Shown here: positions 11,141 through 23,210 of the stretch, piece by piece
How positions within the stretch are numbered: position 1 is the stretch's first letter
Layout: every line of letters begins with the position of its first letter
Source of the DNA: Anthoceros angustus
Taxonomy: Eukaryota > Streptophyta > Anthocerotopsida > Anthocerotales > Anthocerotaceae
DNA: 64,000 bases
Reading direction: 5' to 3'
NCBI GenBank assembly: GCA_010909165.1
Contig: MU008159.1
Location: forward strand, 744,001 to 808,000
Notes under the pieces: generated by a model
Database searches by the model: none
What the model saw: only the letters and a program-made list of their open reading frames with translations
What the model was told of the DNA's origin: nothing
Made by a program: the position numbers and the translations under genes

Positions 11141-12239
11141 CTCTGGTTCATATGTCTCCTACCCTCCTCACTAGAAGGTCATTTCGATCCGTTTCTTTTC
11201 CCTAAGTATCCTCTCTGCCTTCCAAGCGGCATCCTCACTCCGACTTCAATCGAACAAAAACATTTCGCATGTTTCCACCAAACCATTTCTATCAAAGAAT
11301 TCGGACTGTTCAAAACAACTCACTTAAACCCAGTTGCCCAAACTTTTCGTTCCACAACCAAGGGAGAAACAAAGTATTTTACTCTTAGGCCCCGGTTCAA
11401 GGGATAAGGAGAAGTGGATAGAACATGGGTATGTCATCGATCCATTTGATTTCACTTTACATCCAAAACTCCTAGGGTGATCGACACCCCATCTAGGTAT
11501 AGATCCACCCGGGTGCCAACTCAAAGAATTCCCCTTTGCTATCCAACTCACCTAGCTCACGTTTTGATCAAAATGTAACTGCAGGTATTTGTATGCAATT
11601 TAAACATGCATAGATACTTAGAGGTTTCACTAATCACGATCTAAGTTAGCGGGTGTGTTAACCTTGATTAAGGGTTTGACCTAGCCACTAACACTTTGGA
11701 GTGCATGCTGGACACACTCAATGCGGAGCTACCAACAAGTCCATCGAGGCCCGAATTCAAAGTCCCGACCAAGAGAAGTCACGAACACCTCGATTTTGGT
11801 ACAGTGAACATGGAGGAACCTATATTGTCACCCAATCAACAATCTTTGAAGGATCTGTGGTGGCACACACAAGACACGTTGGTCTTTGCGGGACAACTCG
11901 ATTGGGCGGCGAATGAAGGACTTATCTTTAGGAGTCGTTAAGATGGGAGAGACAAGGATCGAATGGAGTTGTTCATAGGCGGAATGACGGCTGGAGGACT
12001 TCATCGAGGAAATGCGGTCAGTGCGGTGTCGGAGATGGAATTGAAGGCCGGATACGAGCGGCTTCGTCAAATCTAAAATCTTGAGGGATGAACATCGGCG
12101 ATGTTGCTCGCGCACAAAGGCGAGGTTGTTGGCGGAGGACCGGTGAGTGGCAGTTCAAGCTCAGTAGGAACCAATATAGATGGCACCAGTGGAGATGATC
12201 CATCGAAGAGATGTTTGACATCTTTGATGGATGAAAAAT

Positions 12240-12911
12240 CTAGAGTGACACACTTCAAGATGGCTGCGAAGATAGCTTCTAGAATCGACCGGTTGAGTCG
12301 ACGCAAGATCATGGTGGACTTCTTCTGAGTACTTGCGAGGCATTACCGTATGTTGTGCATGAAGGTGCAACAAGCGGTGCACAGCGAAGGGCAACACTAC
12401 ACCCTCAAGGAAGTGTACGAGATGGTGACAAGATAGGGCCGACACTTTCTCGTCTTGTTGCAAGTGATTACTCCAACAAGTAGGAGTGGTGGACGACATG
12501 ACCGACGCGGAGGTCGAGTGGAGGAGCTCGGCGAGACAAGCCAGCCCACACGGCCCAAGTGGCGAGCCCTGCGTGAGGTGCCGAGGGGCGGACCATTCCC
12601 CTCATGAGTGCGAGCATGCATTCGGAGGAGTCAAGGGTGAGAGCCATGCCCTAGGTGTGGGAGGTACAGGCACAATGAAGCGGCATGTTGGGAGAAGCAT
12701 CCGAATTGCGGCCTACGGGTTATCGAGCGGCAACCCGGCCAATGCATCGTCAACCTCATCCACAAAAATCGAAACAAAGGTGGTGGAGGAGGCAAAATCC
12801 GTGGACAAAAGCGGAAGCATCAAAAAGGCGATGGGCGGCTTCGTGGCACGCCTGCAAATTTGGAGAAGTTGGTGCGATGGACAACGGATCTCCTTGCGGT
12901 TGAGGAAATAA
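12240..12911 (+). pseudogene. Broken retrotransposon gag with two CCHC zinc knuckles in different frames
   Basis: Two perfect CX2CX4HX4C zinc knuckles lie 35 bp apart. The first, CVRCRGADHSPHEC, is at 12570-12611. The second, CPRCGRYRHNEAAC, is at 12647-12688 and is two positions out of frame with the first, so a frameshift lies between them. Paired CCHC knuckles are the nucleic-acid-binding end of Gag in many LTR retrotransposons. Upstream (12240-12480) the plus strand carries a gag-like stretch with a TGA and a TAG in frame (motif HYTLKEVYEMV). No protease or RT follows before the gypsy element at 13850. This belongs to a different, older element on the opposite strand from that gypsy element. 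Confidence 0.7.
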
Positions 12912-13849
12912 GCAGGTTGTTTTCGTAGGTATGGAGTGTAAAATAAGGTGGAAAGGGAAAACAGGCAATTTGTACTCGGGGCGCACTCCGGACTCGGGGT
13001 AGGTGAAAGGACCCTAGAGCACCTTGAGACCTCCGGACCACGCAGGGAGTATCGGGATAAGTCGGACACTCCGGTCGAAGCGGGATAAGTCACCAAGTAA
13101 AGTAACAGAAGTTGGGCGTGATTTAGGCAGTGACCCGTGGGAAGTGTAAGTGGTGACGGGCATGCGACAAGCAGCACGTAGGGTTGCGATGGCGTTATAG
13201 GTAGGTATTCGCGCTCCGAATGCGGCGGCGTACTGGCTAAATCTGCGGCGGCGTAAGGCGAATGGCGGCGTAAGGCGAGTAAGCCATGCGAGCCTCGGCG
13301 ATTCTGGGCGTGCCCTCCTGAGTTATTCTCGACAAAGAAGCGGGGGCGGAGGTCATTCTTTCAAACAACCTCATGACGATTTTCACACTCTCTGGCGCTC
13401 GGACACCCGAGCTCTCTGGCGTTGTCTTTTGATTTCGGGCACCTTCCAGCCCAGCAGCTCGACTCGGTAGGCAAGCGCGGCCCTGTGAGCGAGACGAGAT
13501 TGAGGGAGCCCCAAGTCTCGCCCGAAGGCGGGAAGGGCGCAGGATGGGACCAAACAAAGCGGCAGTGTAGGGAGCCATGGCGCTGGTGGGCATAACATAG
13601 TCACTGCTACCGGACTTGATCAGTGGAGGAGGCGGAGGAGCTCATGGAGGAATGGCACTGGACATTTTCCGGTATACGGACCTTGACGTCACCCTATCGA
13701 TGCGCTTGGGAAAATGTTAATGTAGCGGCCAACAAGAGTCCGATCAGAACTTGCGGGAGGACCCAGGGAGATGGTCACGAGGCGATCTACAACGCCGATA
13801 GAGAGAGTGGGAGGTAATGGGCCCCGAAGGTGAAAGGGAAGGTGAGCGG
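12912..13849. other. No recognisable gene
   Basis: GC-rich sequence between the gag remnant and the gypsy element. It may be the decayed continuation of the gag-bearing element, but I see no protease or RT motif. Its last bases (AGCGG, 13845-13849) are part of the candidate target duplication of the gypsy insertion. Confidence 0.45.
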
Positions 13850-16800
13850 TGTGGAATGGGTTTTGCATCCAAGGCAAGGAGGCCACATTTACCCTCTATG
13901 TCGTTATAGTCCTGGGATTCGATCCCAAGGGATGGTTTTGTGTCAAGATGAGCTAATCTGGTGTCTAACCTACCAATGCCCAGCGTTTACCTACGAACCA
14001 CCCACTCTAGGAGCATGTGGAGGACTCGTGCGTCGCGGGGGTTCACTTCTTTGTAGTGGCGCGTTCGCCACGCGGTGGTTGACTCAACCAGCTTTGAGGC
14101 CGCCTGACGCGCACGTCTTGGCGTGTGACTACCAGTCACTGGCTTCCGGGCCAGGTCTCAGGGTCGAGGTCTTCCACACACACACGCATAGACTACTCTA
14201 ATTCACTCCTAGGGGTCGTGCTCGAATTTCCGGGGAACTTCAGGAATCTGACGACTCGCGATGTCGACCCCTCTTGGTCTCTCCTCGCCCCCCTCTTTCT
14301 ATTACTCGCGTTTCCTCAAACGCAATTCCCTTACCACAGCGCCTCACCCTCTTCTTAGAACCTCTCACACAGTCTCCCTTTTCCCGAGCCACCTGAGACC
14401 TCACCTGCACGGACCCCTCCTCTAGAATTAAACACGTTGATGGGCAGCTTGTTGGAAGGAGGGCAGGAGGCTGCATCGATGCCCAGGCGATTCACTCGTT
14501 CTTAGATCTCACTCGGCGCATGTTGGGCGCCCCTCACCATTCTTGTCAGGGCGCACTTGCTCAGGGGATCTTCCGGTCTTCTTCGAAGGCGGTGCCCGGG
14601 CCCGTTTGATCGCGACCAATCAACCCCTGTCGATTCACAGTTACATCTTTGAGAGACACCCAAAGGGTCTCTTATACATCGTGGGCTCACTTCTCTTGGT
14701 GGGGTAGCTCTACCACGGGCCCCTTGCAATCTAAGCAACGGCTCTCTGGTGGAACTCCCTATCCCTCGCGAAAAACCCGGTCCGCGACTCCCCTAAAATC
14801 AGGCTGCGCCTCCATGATTCTTTGCCTCTCTGACCCATGGGGACCCCTCTCGCTCTTGACCTCGCCTGCGATCCATTTTCCCCACAACCTCCACCTCACT
14901 CTTTTGAGTTTCCCTCGCGCCAGCGGCGTTGCGCGCTTTGTGACCTCTATGTCCATTGTCCGCTCCTCCTCATTTGGACAACCATAATGCTCCTCCCTCC
15001 ATGCTGGCTGCGCCTCGCTCATCTCTTCCGGCACCACTTGCGGAGGATGGCGCCGCTCCTACTCGAAGGAACCAGCTTTGGCGCTGTGGTCAAGATGTCT
15101 GACCGGTGGTTTACGCCCCTCTGTCCCAACAACCACATACGTTTAGGTGAGCACGCTCACCATGCGAGCGGCGAGGACATGAGCATCCTCATCCGGGCCG
15201 TGTCGCCCCTTGTCTGAGGTCCTTACCCTCTCCTCCGTGGACAATCATCTGGGCGGCTGCTGATTCTCCGGATCATCCCTCCATCTGCGACACTCCTTCG
15301 GTGACTTCCCCACCTCGGTTCCCGTTCCACGGCGGTGGCTGGTTTAGCCACCGTGGTTCTTCCAGTGGTTGCTTGGCTCTGCGGTGGTTGCTCGGCCTTT
15401 CTTGGTTTGGCCACCTCTCTCTTGACTAACCGTCTCTTTCCTTGTACTCTCCTTGACTTCTTGAATTTCTCCAAGGCGCCATCGCTTCCACCTGCTCTGG
15501 ACTCGCGAGACCTCATCTTGAAGCTCTTCAATTGTAGCATCGCCCCTTGACTGATTTACTAAAGCTTCTGTGGTGGACCCTTGCTGCCCTTGCATGCCGC
15601 CGCACTCCGTCTGCGCTCCTCGGCGCCTTGCTCTCGCCTTCCGGGCTTTCCAACTTCTCCTTGAGCAACTTCTCCTGTTGGCCTTGCACACTCGGTGAGA
15701 GCCATGGGCTTGATCGAGGAGATCCGCTGCGTCATGCCATGGAAGTCAAACCGCAAATCCCCAAATTGGGCTGTCCCTTTGCCCATCCGCCTCCACAACA
15801 ATTCTCGTTGCGGTGTCTCCTATCCCCACCTCGGACGGTTCGGTGAAATGTCGCCAAAAATGTCCGGAGCTCGTTGCGGTCTCGGCTGTGAGTTAACCCC
15901 TCCTCTCCTAGGGGTTGATGCCTTGCCTCTTCCCCCGCATTCTCCCCTAGCGGCATTCATCCCCCACACAGGAGGAGCAACACCATTTCCCTTTATTTTC
16001 CTCCTTTACCCGTTCTGCTGTAGTCTTGACTGGTGACCACAGGTGTGGCTGTGGGTTCCTCCTCTTCTGTCCTCCCCTTTTCGCCGACCCGTTCGTTGCG
16101 CCCCGCTTCTTACCCTTGGAAACTTCCCCACCCTCTTAGAACCTTCGAGGCGCACTCCCAAGCTACTTTGGAATCCTTGCGAATCCTCCTTCAATTCCTC
16201 CTCTTCTACCTTGAGTTCACTGGCTTCCAACCATGCGGGCGGACCGACTTCAACTCCGTTAAACACCGGAATGCAAATACATGAATCGGAAAAGCGAAAT
16301 CAAGGAGGGAAGGAGAGTAATTCGCCTTCTCCTCACAGGCTCTTTGAAAATCATCCTCCCCAATCAATTTGTGTACCCTTGACCACCTCGTGAAGAAAAA
16401 CCAAGAAGTGATCCGCCATATGATCCGACTTAGGTTGAAACACAAAATCCATTTGGCCAATCCCACATTGCCGACACGAGTTGGCGAGTCACCCATTCCT
16501 CACTTCCCGAGGCTTCATGGCGGCGGCTTTCAAGGTCTTCTTTATTTGAGGTCAATCACCAAGCTCCCATCCTGATGCTTCTCGCCCATACCTTTGCTCG
16601 AAGAGGCCAAATCCAGATTCTGCGGCCTTTTCCTCGCGTCACCCTCTTGCGACTTGGTCCTTAATTGCGGGCGCACTCTTGCACCAATGCAGGTGTCGTA
16701 GCACCATTTCTTCTCCATGAACTTGAGACCCGGCTCACGCATGCTCTCACTTTCCGATGGTCCATGTTGGGCCCTGCGTGAGTGAAATTTCGGCGCGCAT

Positions 16801-17425
16801 CTCCTTCTCTCGTTGTTTCCCAAAAACAAAACCTCGACCTACCAGATTACGGTCGAGAAAAAAAATCGAGCCGCCCTGGCGCTCCTTCCACGCCTCCTCG
16901 CGAACTTGCGGCGCCCGATTTCTCTCCTCCGCCGCTCTGTCGATCGTCGCGCCTTCCTCCTGCGAGCGGGCGATTTGGCTGGCGTGGTGTACGCCCCTCT
17001 TCTTGCGCTCGCTCAGCCCCTCACGGAAAGTCGCGACCTCGCGATCTTTGGGTGTGCCCTTCTCTCGATTCGCTCCGTGGTAGTAGTCCACTAGGGTTGT
17101 AAATTCCCACAGTGCATGCGTCCGTTTCTCGGCCACGTGGTGGAACTAGCCACCACCCACTTGACTACTCATGGCATATTGTGAGCATCCCTAGCATATA
17201 TAGACACCTTTTATTCTAAAATTCCCAATACCCAAGGACTCTATTTCTACCCACCCCTCGGGGTCAAACCTAAGTCGAAAAATTATTATTATCTCCAAGG
17301 GCCAAGGACCATTCCGTATAAAAGACTCGGCGATTCTCAAAGCACTTTGCTATTCTAACACATCAAAACAAAAAAATCGTTCACGACACTTGGAGGCGGG
17401 GTTAGTGCACATGTGGTCTTCCACA
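13850..17425 (-). repeat. Left (3') LTR of the gypsy element
   Basis: 3,576 bp, aligning end to end with 23211-26759. Sense-strand (minus) TATA candidate at about 14672-14678, next to the GAGAGACACC..GGGTCTCT hairpin. Plus-strand TATATAGA (17197-17204) and GTATAAAAG (17316-17324) boxes sit near the right end. ORFs within it are mostly shared in broken form with the other LTR and are not genes. Confidence 0.92.
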
Positions 17426-17441
17426 TACTCCCTTCTCATTT
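17426..17441 (-). other. Polypurine tract of the gypsy element
   Basis: On the minus strand the bases directly before the 3' LTR read AAATGAGAAGGGAGTA, a purine-rich tract in the position used to prime plus-strand synthesis. This fixes the element's orientation together with the primer site at the other end. Confidence 0.75.
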
Positions 17442-17542
17442 GTTGGCGTCTCGCCAACTTATTAATATTTCTTGACCCGCCAACCGTTGGCGTTGGCGGT
17501 GAGCCACTAAAATCTTGAGTTGAATTGATCCGTTGTGAAAAC

Positions 17543-18510
17543 TTACGAAACTCGAAGGGCCCCATCCATCGAGATGTAATTTACGGAAATGCATGTATCG
17601 GTTATCATATAGTAAAGCGGATCCCGGGAACAACGTATTCTTGGCGCTTCAATCTCTTGTGCCACTCCTTCCTCCTTTCTTTGGACATCCGCATAACTTG
17701 GAGGCTTGTTCTCATCCTCCGTGTGTCTGAAACCCACCAACCTTTCAATGACTTTCCTCCACGGCATTCGACTTGGTTCCTGTATTCTCGGTGGAACTTG
17801 AATTCTATTGGCATGTGATGAATGCCGTAAGTAAGATAATACGGGGCTTTGCGTTGTCACTTTTCCATGATCCGATCGCCTGATCTTGAATGCGATTTCA
17901 TATCGATCATACGCATAGCGAGTGAGTTTGGTTAGGATCTTGCACAACAAGCCATTTGCCTTTTTAAATTGACCCATTGGCTTTTGGGTTATAAGGCGTG
18001 GACTTCACAGTGCGGCGTTGAAGTGGTGGTCATGTTGGAATTACGATTGAAATGTGTTCCTCATCAGCCGGCTCGGTGAGCCATATCGGTGATGATTTGC
18101 TCGAGCAGAATCGCCCGGCGTCGCCGAATCTACGGCGTGCACGTGCTACCATCCGCGTCTGATGTCTGGCCACGGGATGTATTGGTTTTGGCGAGCCTTG
18201 GTTTTGGGGTGGATAGGCCGACAAAATCGATTCCCCATTTCTCGAATGGTGCGGTGCAAGTATGGGGACAAGGGGCCATTGGGTTGTTCTTTGTTGGCTT
18301 GCCGACCCTTTGCAAGCGTCCACGGTACGAACTCCTTGGCATCCTTGTACATTGTAGGCCACCAATAGTGTGACCTCAAAATTTTCCTGCATGTGACATG
18401 CGGCGGCATAATGACCTCCGCCTCTTCTTCGTGTAAAGAGCTCGGGACTCGCTCACGCTTGATGCGTACCCTGCCGCTCCACCGTCGGATGACTCGGTAT
18501 AAATTCATGT
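17543..18510 (-). pseudogene. Gypsy integrase region, frameshifted
   Basis: The minus strand shows an N-terminal zinc-binding part with a YWWPTMYKDAKEFV motif (about 18360-18420). Then comes the start of the catalytic core (PFEKWGIDFVG, about 18220-18260), and later core and C-terminal parts (NGLLCKILTKL..TRYAYDR and MPIEFKFH..). These belong to Ty3/gypsy integrases, which insert the cDNA into the genome. The pieces lie in at least three frames, so no intact protein is made. It is the last pol domain before the 3' LTR. Confidence 0.8.
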
Positions 18511-18669
18511 GCCGTGTAGATGGTGCGGAGTAGTGGAATGACGCTTTGAATCATGTCTTCTTGGAAGATGTGGAGGAATTTGGCCGTGCCAAGATAATCG
18601 TATATCTCACGATATGTTGGTCTTGAAGCCACTCCTCCCTTCTCAATCGATCTGGCTCTCCTCCCGGCT

Positions 18670-19127
18670 TCACTCGTTGGTTTGCAACTCCTGCGAGAGT
18701 GTCTCATCGGGAAAGTCGTCTTCTGGTCCTTTCCACCTTCCTGTTTTCAATCGAGATATGAAGTCGGCATTGATATGCTTACCCTCTCTCGTTTCCTTTG
18801 TGAAGGTAAACTCACGGCAAGATCCGGCGTGCTCGTCCGAAAGGTCGGGTTTATTCACAAGGTGTTTCAAGGCAAAGTGGTCAACATGGAACACAAATTC
18901 ATACGAGAGGTAGTGTCAATTTCGACCGAGTAAACCATTCCCGATGCTTGGCGCTCCGTGGTGGTATACTTTCGTTCGCGTCCGTTAGTTGTCTCGGCAT
19001 AGTAGATCGGAAAATCCTTCTTCTTCTCATCCGTGGCTGGGCGGTATCTTTGAAACATCAGCAGCGTGGAACTTCTTACTCGATCCGGTCCTTTTAGCGT
19101 GGGGGCGCGATGTGGTGCGTAAGTCAC
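18670..19127 (-). pseudogene. Gypsy RNase H region, frameshifted
   Basis: Minus-strand frames contain DFPIYYAE..ERKYTTTERQA (about 18960-19030) and FHVDHFALKHLVNK (about 18850-18895), hallmarks of the Ty3/gypsy RNase H that removes RNA from the RNA-DNA hybrid. The two motifs are in different frames. It sits between RT and integrase as expected. Confidence 0.82.
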
Positions 19128-19960
19128 GAATGCTTCCTCCGTTCGTCGTCCATTCCCTCCGATCCTTCCTTAACAAGCTCGTTAGTGGGGGGCCCGCTTG
19201 GCGAAATTTGGAGCAAGCGTCTATAATACCGACCATCCCGGGAACCCGGAGTTCCTTTAGCGTTATTGGTGCTCTAAGGGTGGCGATGACCTTTACCTTG
19301 TCGGATCTACTTCTATACCTCGGCTTGAAAATTCGATGCGAATTCCTCGACATGCGTAGCACTTTTTGGATGCGAGCATAATTGCGTGGCTCGGCGCTCG
19401 AGCACTTCGGAGGTGCGACGGATGGTCCTTGGACCCCAAATCGTCGTCGGAAAACTTCCATAAAGTCGCGGAGGAAGTCCTTGAAAATTTTGTGATGGCT
19501 CGCATGAAGGACCCGGTGCTCCGTCAACCCGTCGCTGCGCTTGTAAGCATATGTCCCCGATCGGTTGTAAAAGCGGTGAGGCCAATCGCTCTCCCTAAGG
19601 TGCGGTGATTATACCCGGTACCGTCTAGGAATGAATCGCCATTACACTGCGACGGATCCGAGGATATTATCGATGAAGGGTAGCGGAAAGTGATCCTTCT
19701 TGGTGACTTTATTCAACCTTCTCGATCGACAAACTCGGATTTTGCTGGCGCCTCTTAGGTACTACCACTATTGGAGCCACCCATTCGGTATTGACTATAG
19801 GATAGATCATCGCCTTGAGGTACATCTCCAAGCGATCCTTTACCTTGAGGAGTACTTGGTTAACTTGTCTTGTGGAATCCTTCGGATTGCTCACGGTTCC
19901 AGTCAATCCTATACTCGCCCATTCTTTGGGATCCCCTTCATGTTACCTCGGCGAAAACAT
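19128..19960 (-). pseudogene. Gypsy reverse transcriptase region, catalytic motif damaged
   Basis: Family blocks appear in order on the minus strand: VKDRLEMYLKAMIYP..WVAPIVVVPK (about 19740-19850), KKDHFPLPFIDNIL (about 19670-19720), FLDG.GYN, and the thumb block IATLRAPITLKELR..LTSLLRKD. The blocks alternate between frames. At the expected (F/Y)-x-D-D catalytic site (about 19436-19455) the sequence reads in frame as Phe-Arg-Arg-Arg-Phe, or as Ser-Asp-Asp-Asp-Leu one frame over, so the catalytic Asp pair is broken by an indel. RT copies genomic RNA into cDNA; this one should be inactive. Confidence 0.85.
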
Positions 19961-21212
19961 CGATGAATTACGCAGCGGCTTCATTCCTTCCTCAACGCCG
20001 CATCCATTGTTACGGAGAATTTGAGCACCTTCACGGAAGAACCTCAACGTCCTTGACTTCATCGGCTGTACCCACTCGCTCTCAGTGCGGTGCTAACCCG
20101 AATCCTTCTTACGGCTCCGCGGTTCCTCTTCTCTCATGCCCCATTCCCTAAACAAATCCTCCGGCGTGAGCTGCGTGGCGCCTCCTCCGGCTTTCTCCAC
20201 TGCTGTTGAATCCCCGGACCCTTCAGCATTTGATTACCCGTAACGACCTCGGGGTTAATTGTATATGGGATATCTCTGCGGTGGTAGTCCTCATCGGACC
20301 ATGAGATGTGTGCGACGGAACCTATCTTCCTCTTGCATCTCCCGGACGTGTCCTCTGCGAGTGTACCCTTCATTTTGATTGGAGTTTCACTGCATACATG
20401 TCCTTACTCCACGATAGGCACATCCTTCCCTCCTTGGTCTTGGGATCCCATTCCAGCGGTTTAAAACCGACTTCCTTGCCCCACTTGGCGTGCATTGCGA
20501 TCGTACATCCATGTTCGGCCAATTAGGGGCGTCGTGCCACAGCGATTTTCTTTGGATGACTACATAATCCATCAAGTAGGGATGGTTCCAATGGTCGTTA
20601 GCACCCCTCGGTTCCCCACCGGCACCATTACGGACATGTCGCTGAAAACCTTGGTATGTTCAATATCAAGCCCAATTTCCTAGCCGTGTCTTACGTCATA
20701 ATATTTTACCGTGTCGAGAGGCACTCCTTTGATGACACATCCGAAATTTCCACAGGTTGGTGGGCCTTGATCCACCATGGATACCAAGTTCACATGCGGC
20801 GAGGCTGGTATAGGAACATTGCGCCTCTTTTGGGTTGCGCCTCTTTTAACGCCCTCGATCATTGCCTATACGGATTGTCTCGGAGTTGTCGAATGTGATC
20901 ATGAAATGTTGGTCCATGATGGCCTCGGCGAGATTGAAAGCGGTGGCCCGACCTCGCCATCCGAGTTTGGTTGGTGGGTTCCCGGTTCGTCATGACTTGG
21001 GGTGCGGTGGCCCTTCCGGTGGGGTGGTGGACTCCCACAGGGTGGTGGAAATCGACACCCCGCCTTTTCCCCGTAGCCTCCTTGCCAATTCTTCTTGTAT
21101 CATATCCATGACTTCTCCCGTCGTCCGGTGGAAACCCTAACTCTCGGTTCGGTAACTTTCTCTGAAATCGGTGGGTTCCACCCCCTTCGGACTTTCGTGA
21201 CCCTTCATTCAC
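19961..21212 (-). pseudogene. Gypsy protease / gag-pol linker region
   Basis: Lies between the zinc knuckle and the RT on the minus strand, where the aspartic protease is expected. Several overlapping frames (for example 20387-20575, 20680-20862 and 20859-21212) carry plausible pieces (VPLDTVKYYDV, VLNRWNGIPRPRR), but I cannot identify a clean D(S/T)G active site. The call is by position. Confidence 0.5.
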
Positions 21213-21439
21213 CTTTCATTGGAACACTCAATGTCTCGGCATCACTCTTTTGCACATATGGTCCATCAAAGTCACTGCGGGACTTGTTTTTTTTAAATCT
21301 TTAGCGTTCCGGTGTTGGTATTTCCCCATGGTGGCGACACTCTCTCCCTCATCCGATCCGTGGTCGTATCCGCCTCCTTTCTTCTTTTTTTCCCCCGTCG
21401 CCTCTCTTTTGCTTTTGTGCTCCTTGTTCTATCGACCAT

Positions 21440-23123
21440 GGCGAGGCTTCCCCATAATAATCGCTTCCCCTAATCTAATCCTCAAGCTCCTCGGGGTTCC
21501 AATCTCGGCATCCTCCCATACCGCCATAAGTGCATCCTCAACATGCATGGCGGACCAGGACTGGGTTTGGTCGTGAACTCCGTTCGGGTGGCTGTGATCC
21601 TCACCGTCTTTACGGGGCTTTGGCGAGCACACTTCACCAAATGCCCTGCTGCTACAATCTTGACATAGTTTATCAAAATCTCCATTGCCTTGAGTTGGAT
21701 AGGGGCATATGCGCATAGTGTCAAGGTTGCGACTTGTAGCACAAGGCGGTGCCCATTGGTATTACCCTTGTGATTCTGACGCCTACCCGTGGAATTCGTG
21801 GTTGGCGGGTACATGGTCTTTGGGTACACTTGGGTTGTGAACCTCCGGATCGGTATCTTCCACGGACCCTCTTCCTCCTCTTCCTCATATCCCGGTGTAC
21901 CCTTGTCGTCGGACAATTAGCTTTGGAGTGTCCCTGCCCACACGTTGAGCAGAGAGGTTGGCTCGTGGGTTCGTGACGACTCTCCGCCTCTCATGTTCCT
22001 TGACCGCATTAAGATGGAATTTCTCGAATTTTGCCATCATCTCCTCCATCTTGTTCCCTGTTGTTCTACTTTCTTGTGCTACCTCTCCTTCTCCTTGTTC
22101 ATCCTTTTTTTGCATTCGCCTCTGTTTTGCCCTTGCGACTCCTTGCTCCTTGTTGTCCCGTCGACCCTTGTTTTCTTTTTTTCCATTTGGCGCTCCTCAT
22201 CATGGATTCCTCCTCATCACTCGTTTCCTCCTCAATCCTCCGTAGAATCTTGGAACTCTTCATAGAACTTCTTAGGAACTTCTTTTCCGGATGGATCCTT
22301 CTTCTTTCCTTCTTAGCTTCTTCTTCTCCTTCTTAGCCTCCTCTGCGGGTTGGATTCCTCATAGTTTAAGCGCCTTGATAGCCTTGCCCAAATTCTTCTC
22401 CGCTTGTAACCTTACGTGTCTCCCCATCTTAGAACCCGGGCCTTTAGCGAACCACCGTGTGCACGCAACTCAGTGAGGCCACTTGATCGCGTGTGAAACC
22501 TCTCCACATACGCAAGGTTTCCTTCTTTCCTCTTTTGCTTTTCAAGCTTGGACAACACGTATCCCTCGTCAAGCCCCAAACCTTTCACAGGCGGTTTTAA
22601 TTCTTCATAGGTTCTTTGGAGGTGTGGCTGACTTGAGGTATTCGCCTATACCACTTTGCTGGACCCCCAGAACTCCAGAACAATTGAATCTGTTGTGCAT
22701 CTCCTTCTGGTTTGCAAATGTTGCTCAAAGCGCTCAACAAATTCATCGGTCTTCATACCCCTTCCCTTCCATACAGGTAAGGTTGCTTGGTGGTGACCAC
22801 CACCGGCGTGGTGGTGGACTATCGTTCTATGATTGGCGTGGTTGGTCAACAAGTTCCCACGGTTTGATCGATTGATCGCACACTTTTGGAAGAGGTCGGT
22901 TGGAATTGGTCAGGTTCCTTGGCGGTGGTACCTCGTCAGTCCGAGGTTGGGGATCTTGCTCGGACCCCAAGATCGGCTCTTGCCCCTTCTTTCCTCCCAG
23001 CAGTGCGTCTTCCTGGATCCTCCTCAACTCGCGGTTTGCAACCCTTTTCAACCTTTCCGGTGCTTGGCGTTGTGGCTTTCCCTCCGACTTGACTCGAACC
23101 CTCGGCTCAACCGTGGCATCCAT
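21440..23123 (-). pseudogene. Gypsy gag, frameshifted, with a short zinc knuckle
   Basis: The minus-strand ORF beginning at 23123 (98 codons) is placed just inside the primer site, as gag should be. A capsid-like block (KTDEFVERFEQHLQ) lies at about 22710-22750. A knuckle CSTCGQGHSKANC lies at 21913-21951; its spacing is CX2CX3HX4C, one residue shorter than usual. A Lys/Glu-rich stretch precedes the knuckle (about 22040-22115). Frames are broken several times, so Gag as written is truncated. Confidence 0.75.
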
Positions 23124-23187
23124 CTACCTAACTAGATACACTCCAAAACTAGACACCTAAGCTATGGTTAGTCCCCTATAACCTTGC

Positions 23188-23207
23188 GGTTTCATTCCCA
23201 GCAGCCA
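23188..23207 (-). other. Primer-binding site candidate of the gypsy element
   Basis: Read on the minus strand, the 5' LTR ends in CCACA; then TTT and TGGCTGCTGGGAATGAAACC follow. A TGG start within about three bases of the LTR matches the CCA 3' end of a priming tRNA. I cannot assign the tRNA with confidence. Confidence 0.65.
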
Positions 23208-23210
23208 AAA

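Noticed and set aside
13910-13930. GGGATTCGATCCC, similar to a tRNA B box
   Set aside because: No A box or cloverleaf can be drawn; it is a short palindrome shared by both gypsy LTRs.
17400-17460. Plus orientation for the gypsy element (a TTGGCG-containing PBS-like site after the left LTR)
   Set aside because: It lies about 14 bases from the LTR, pol domains are all on the minus strand, and a better primer site and purine tract fit the minus orientation.
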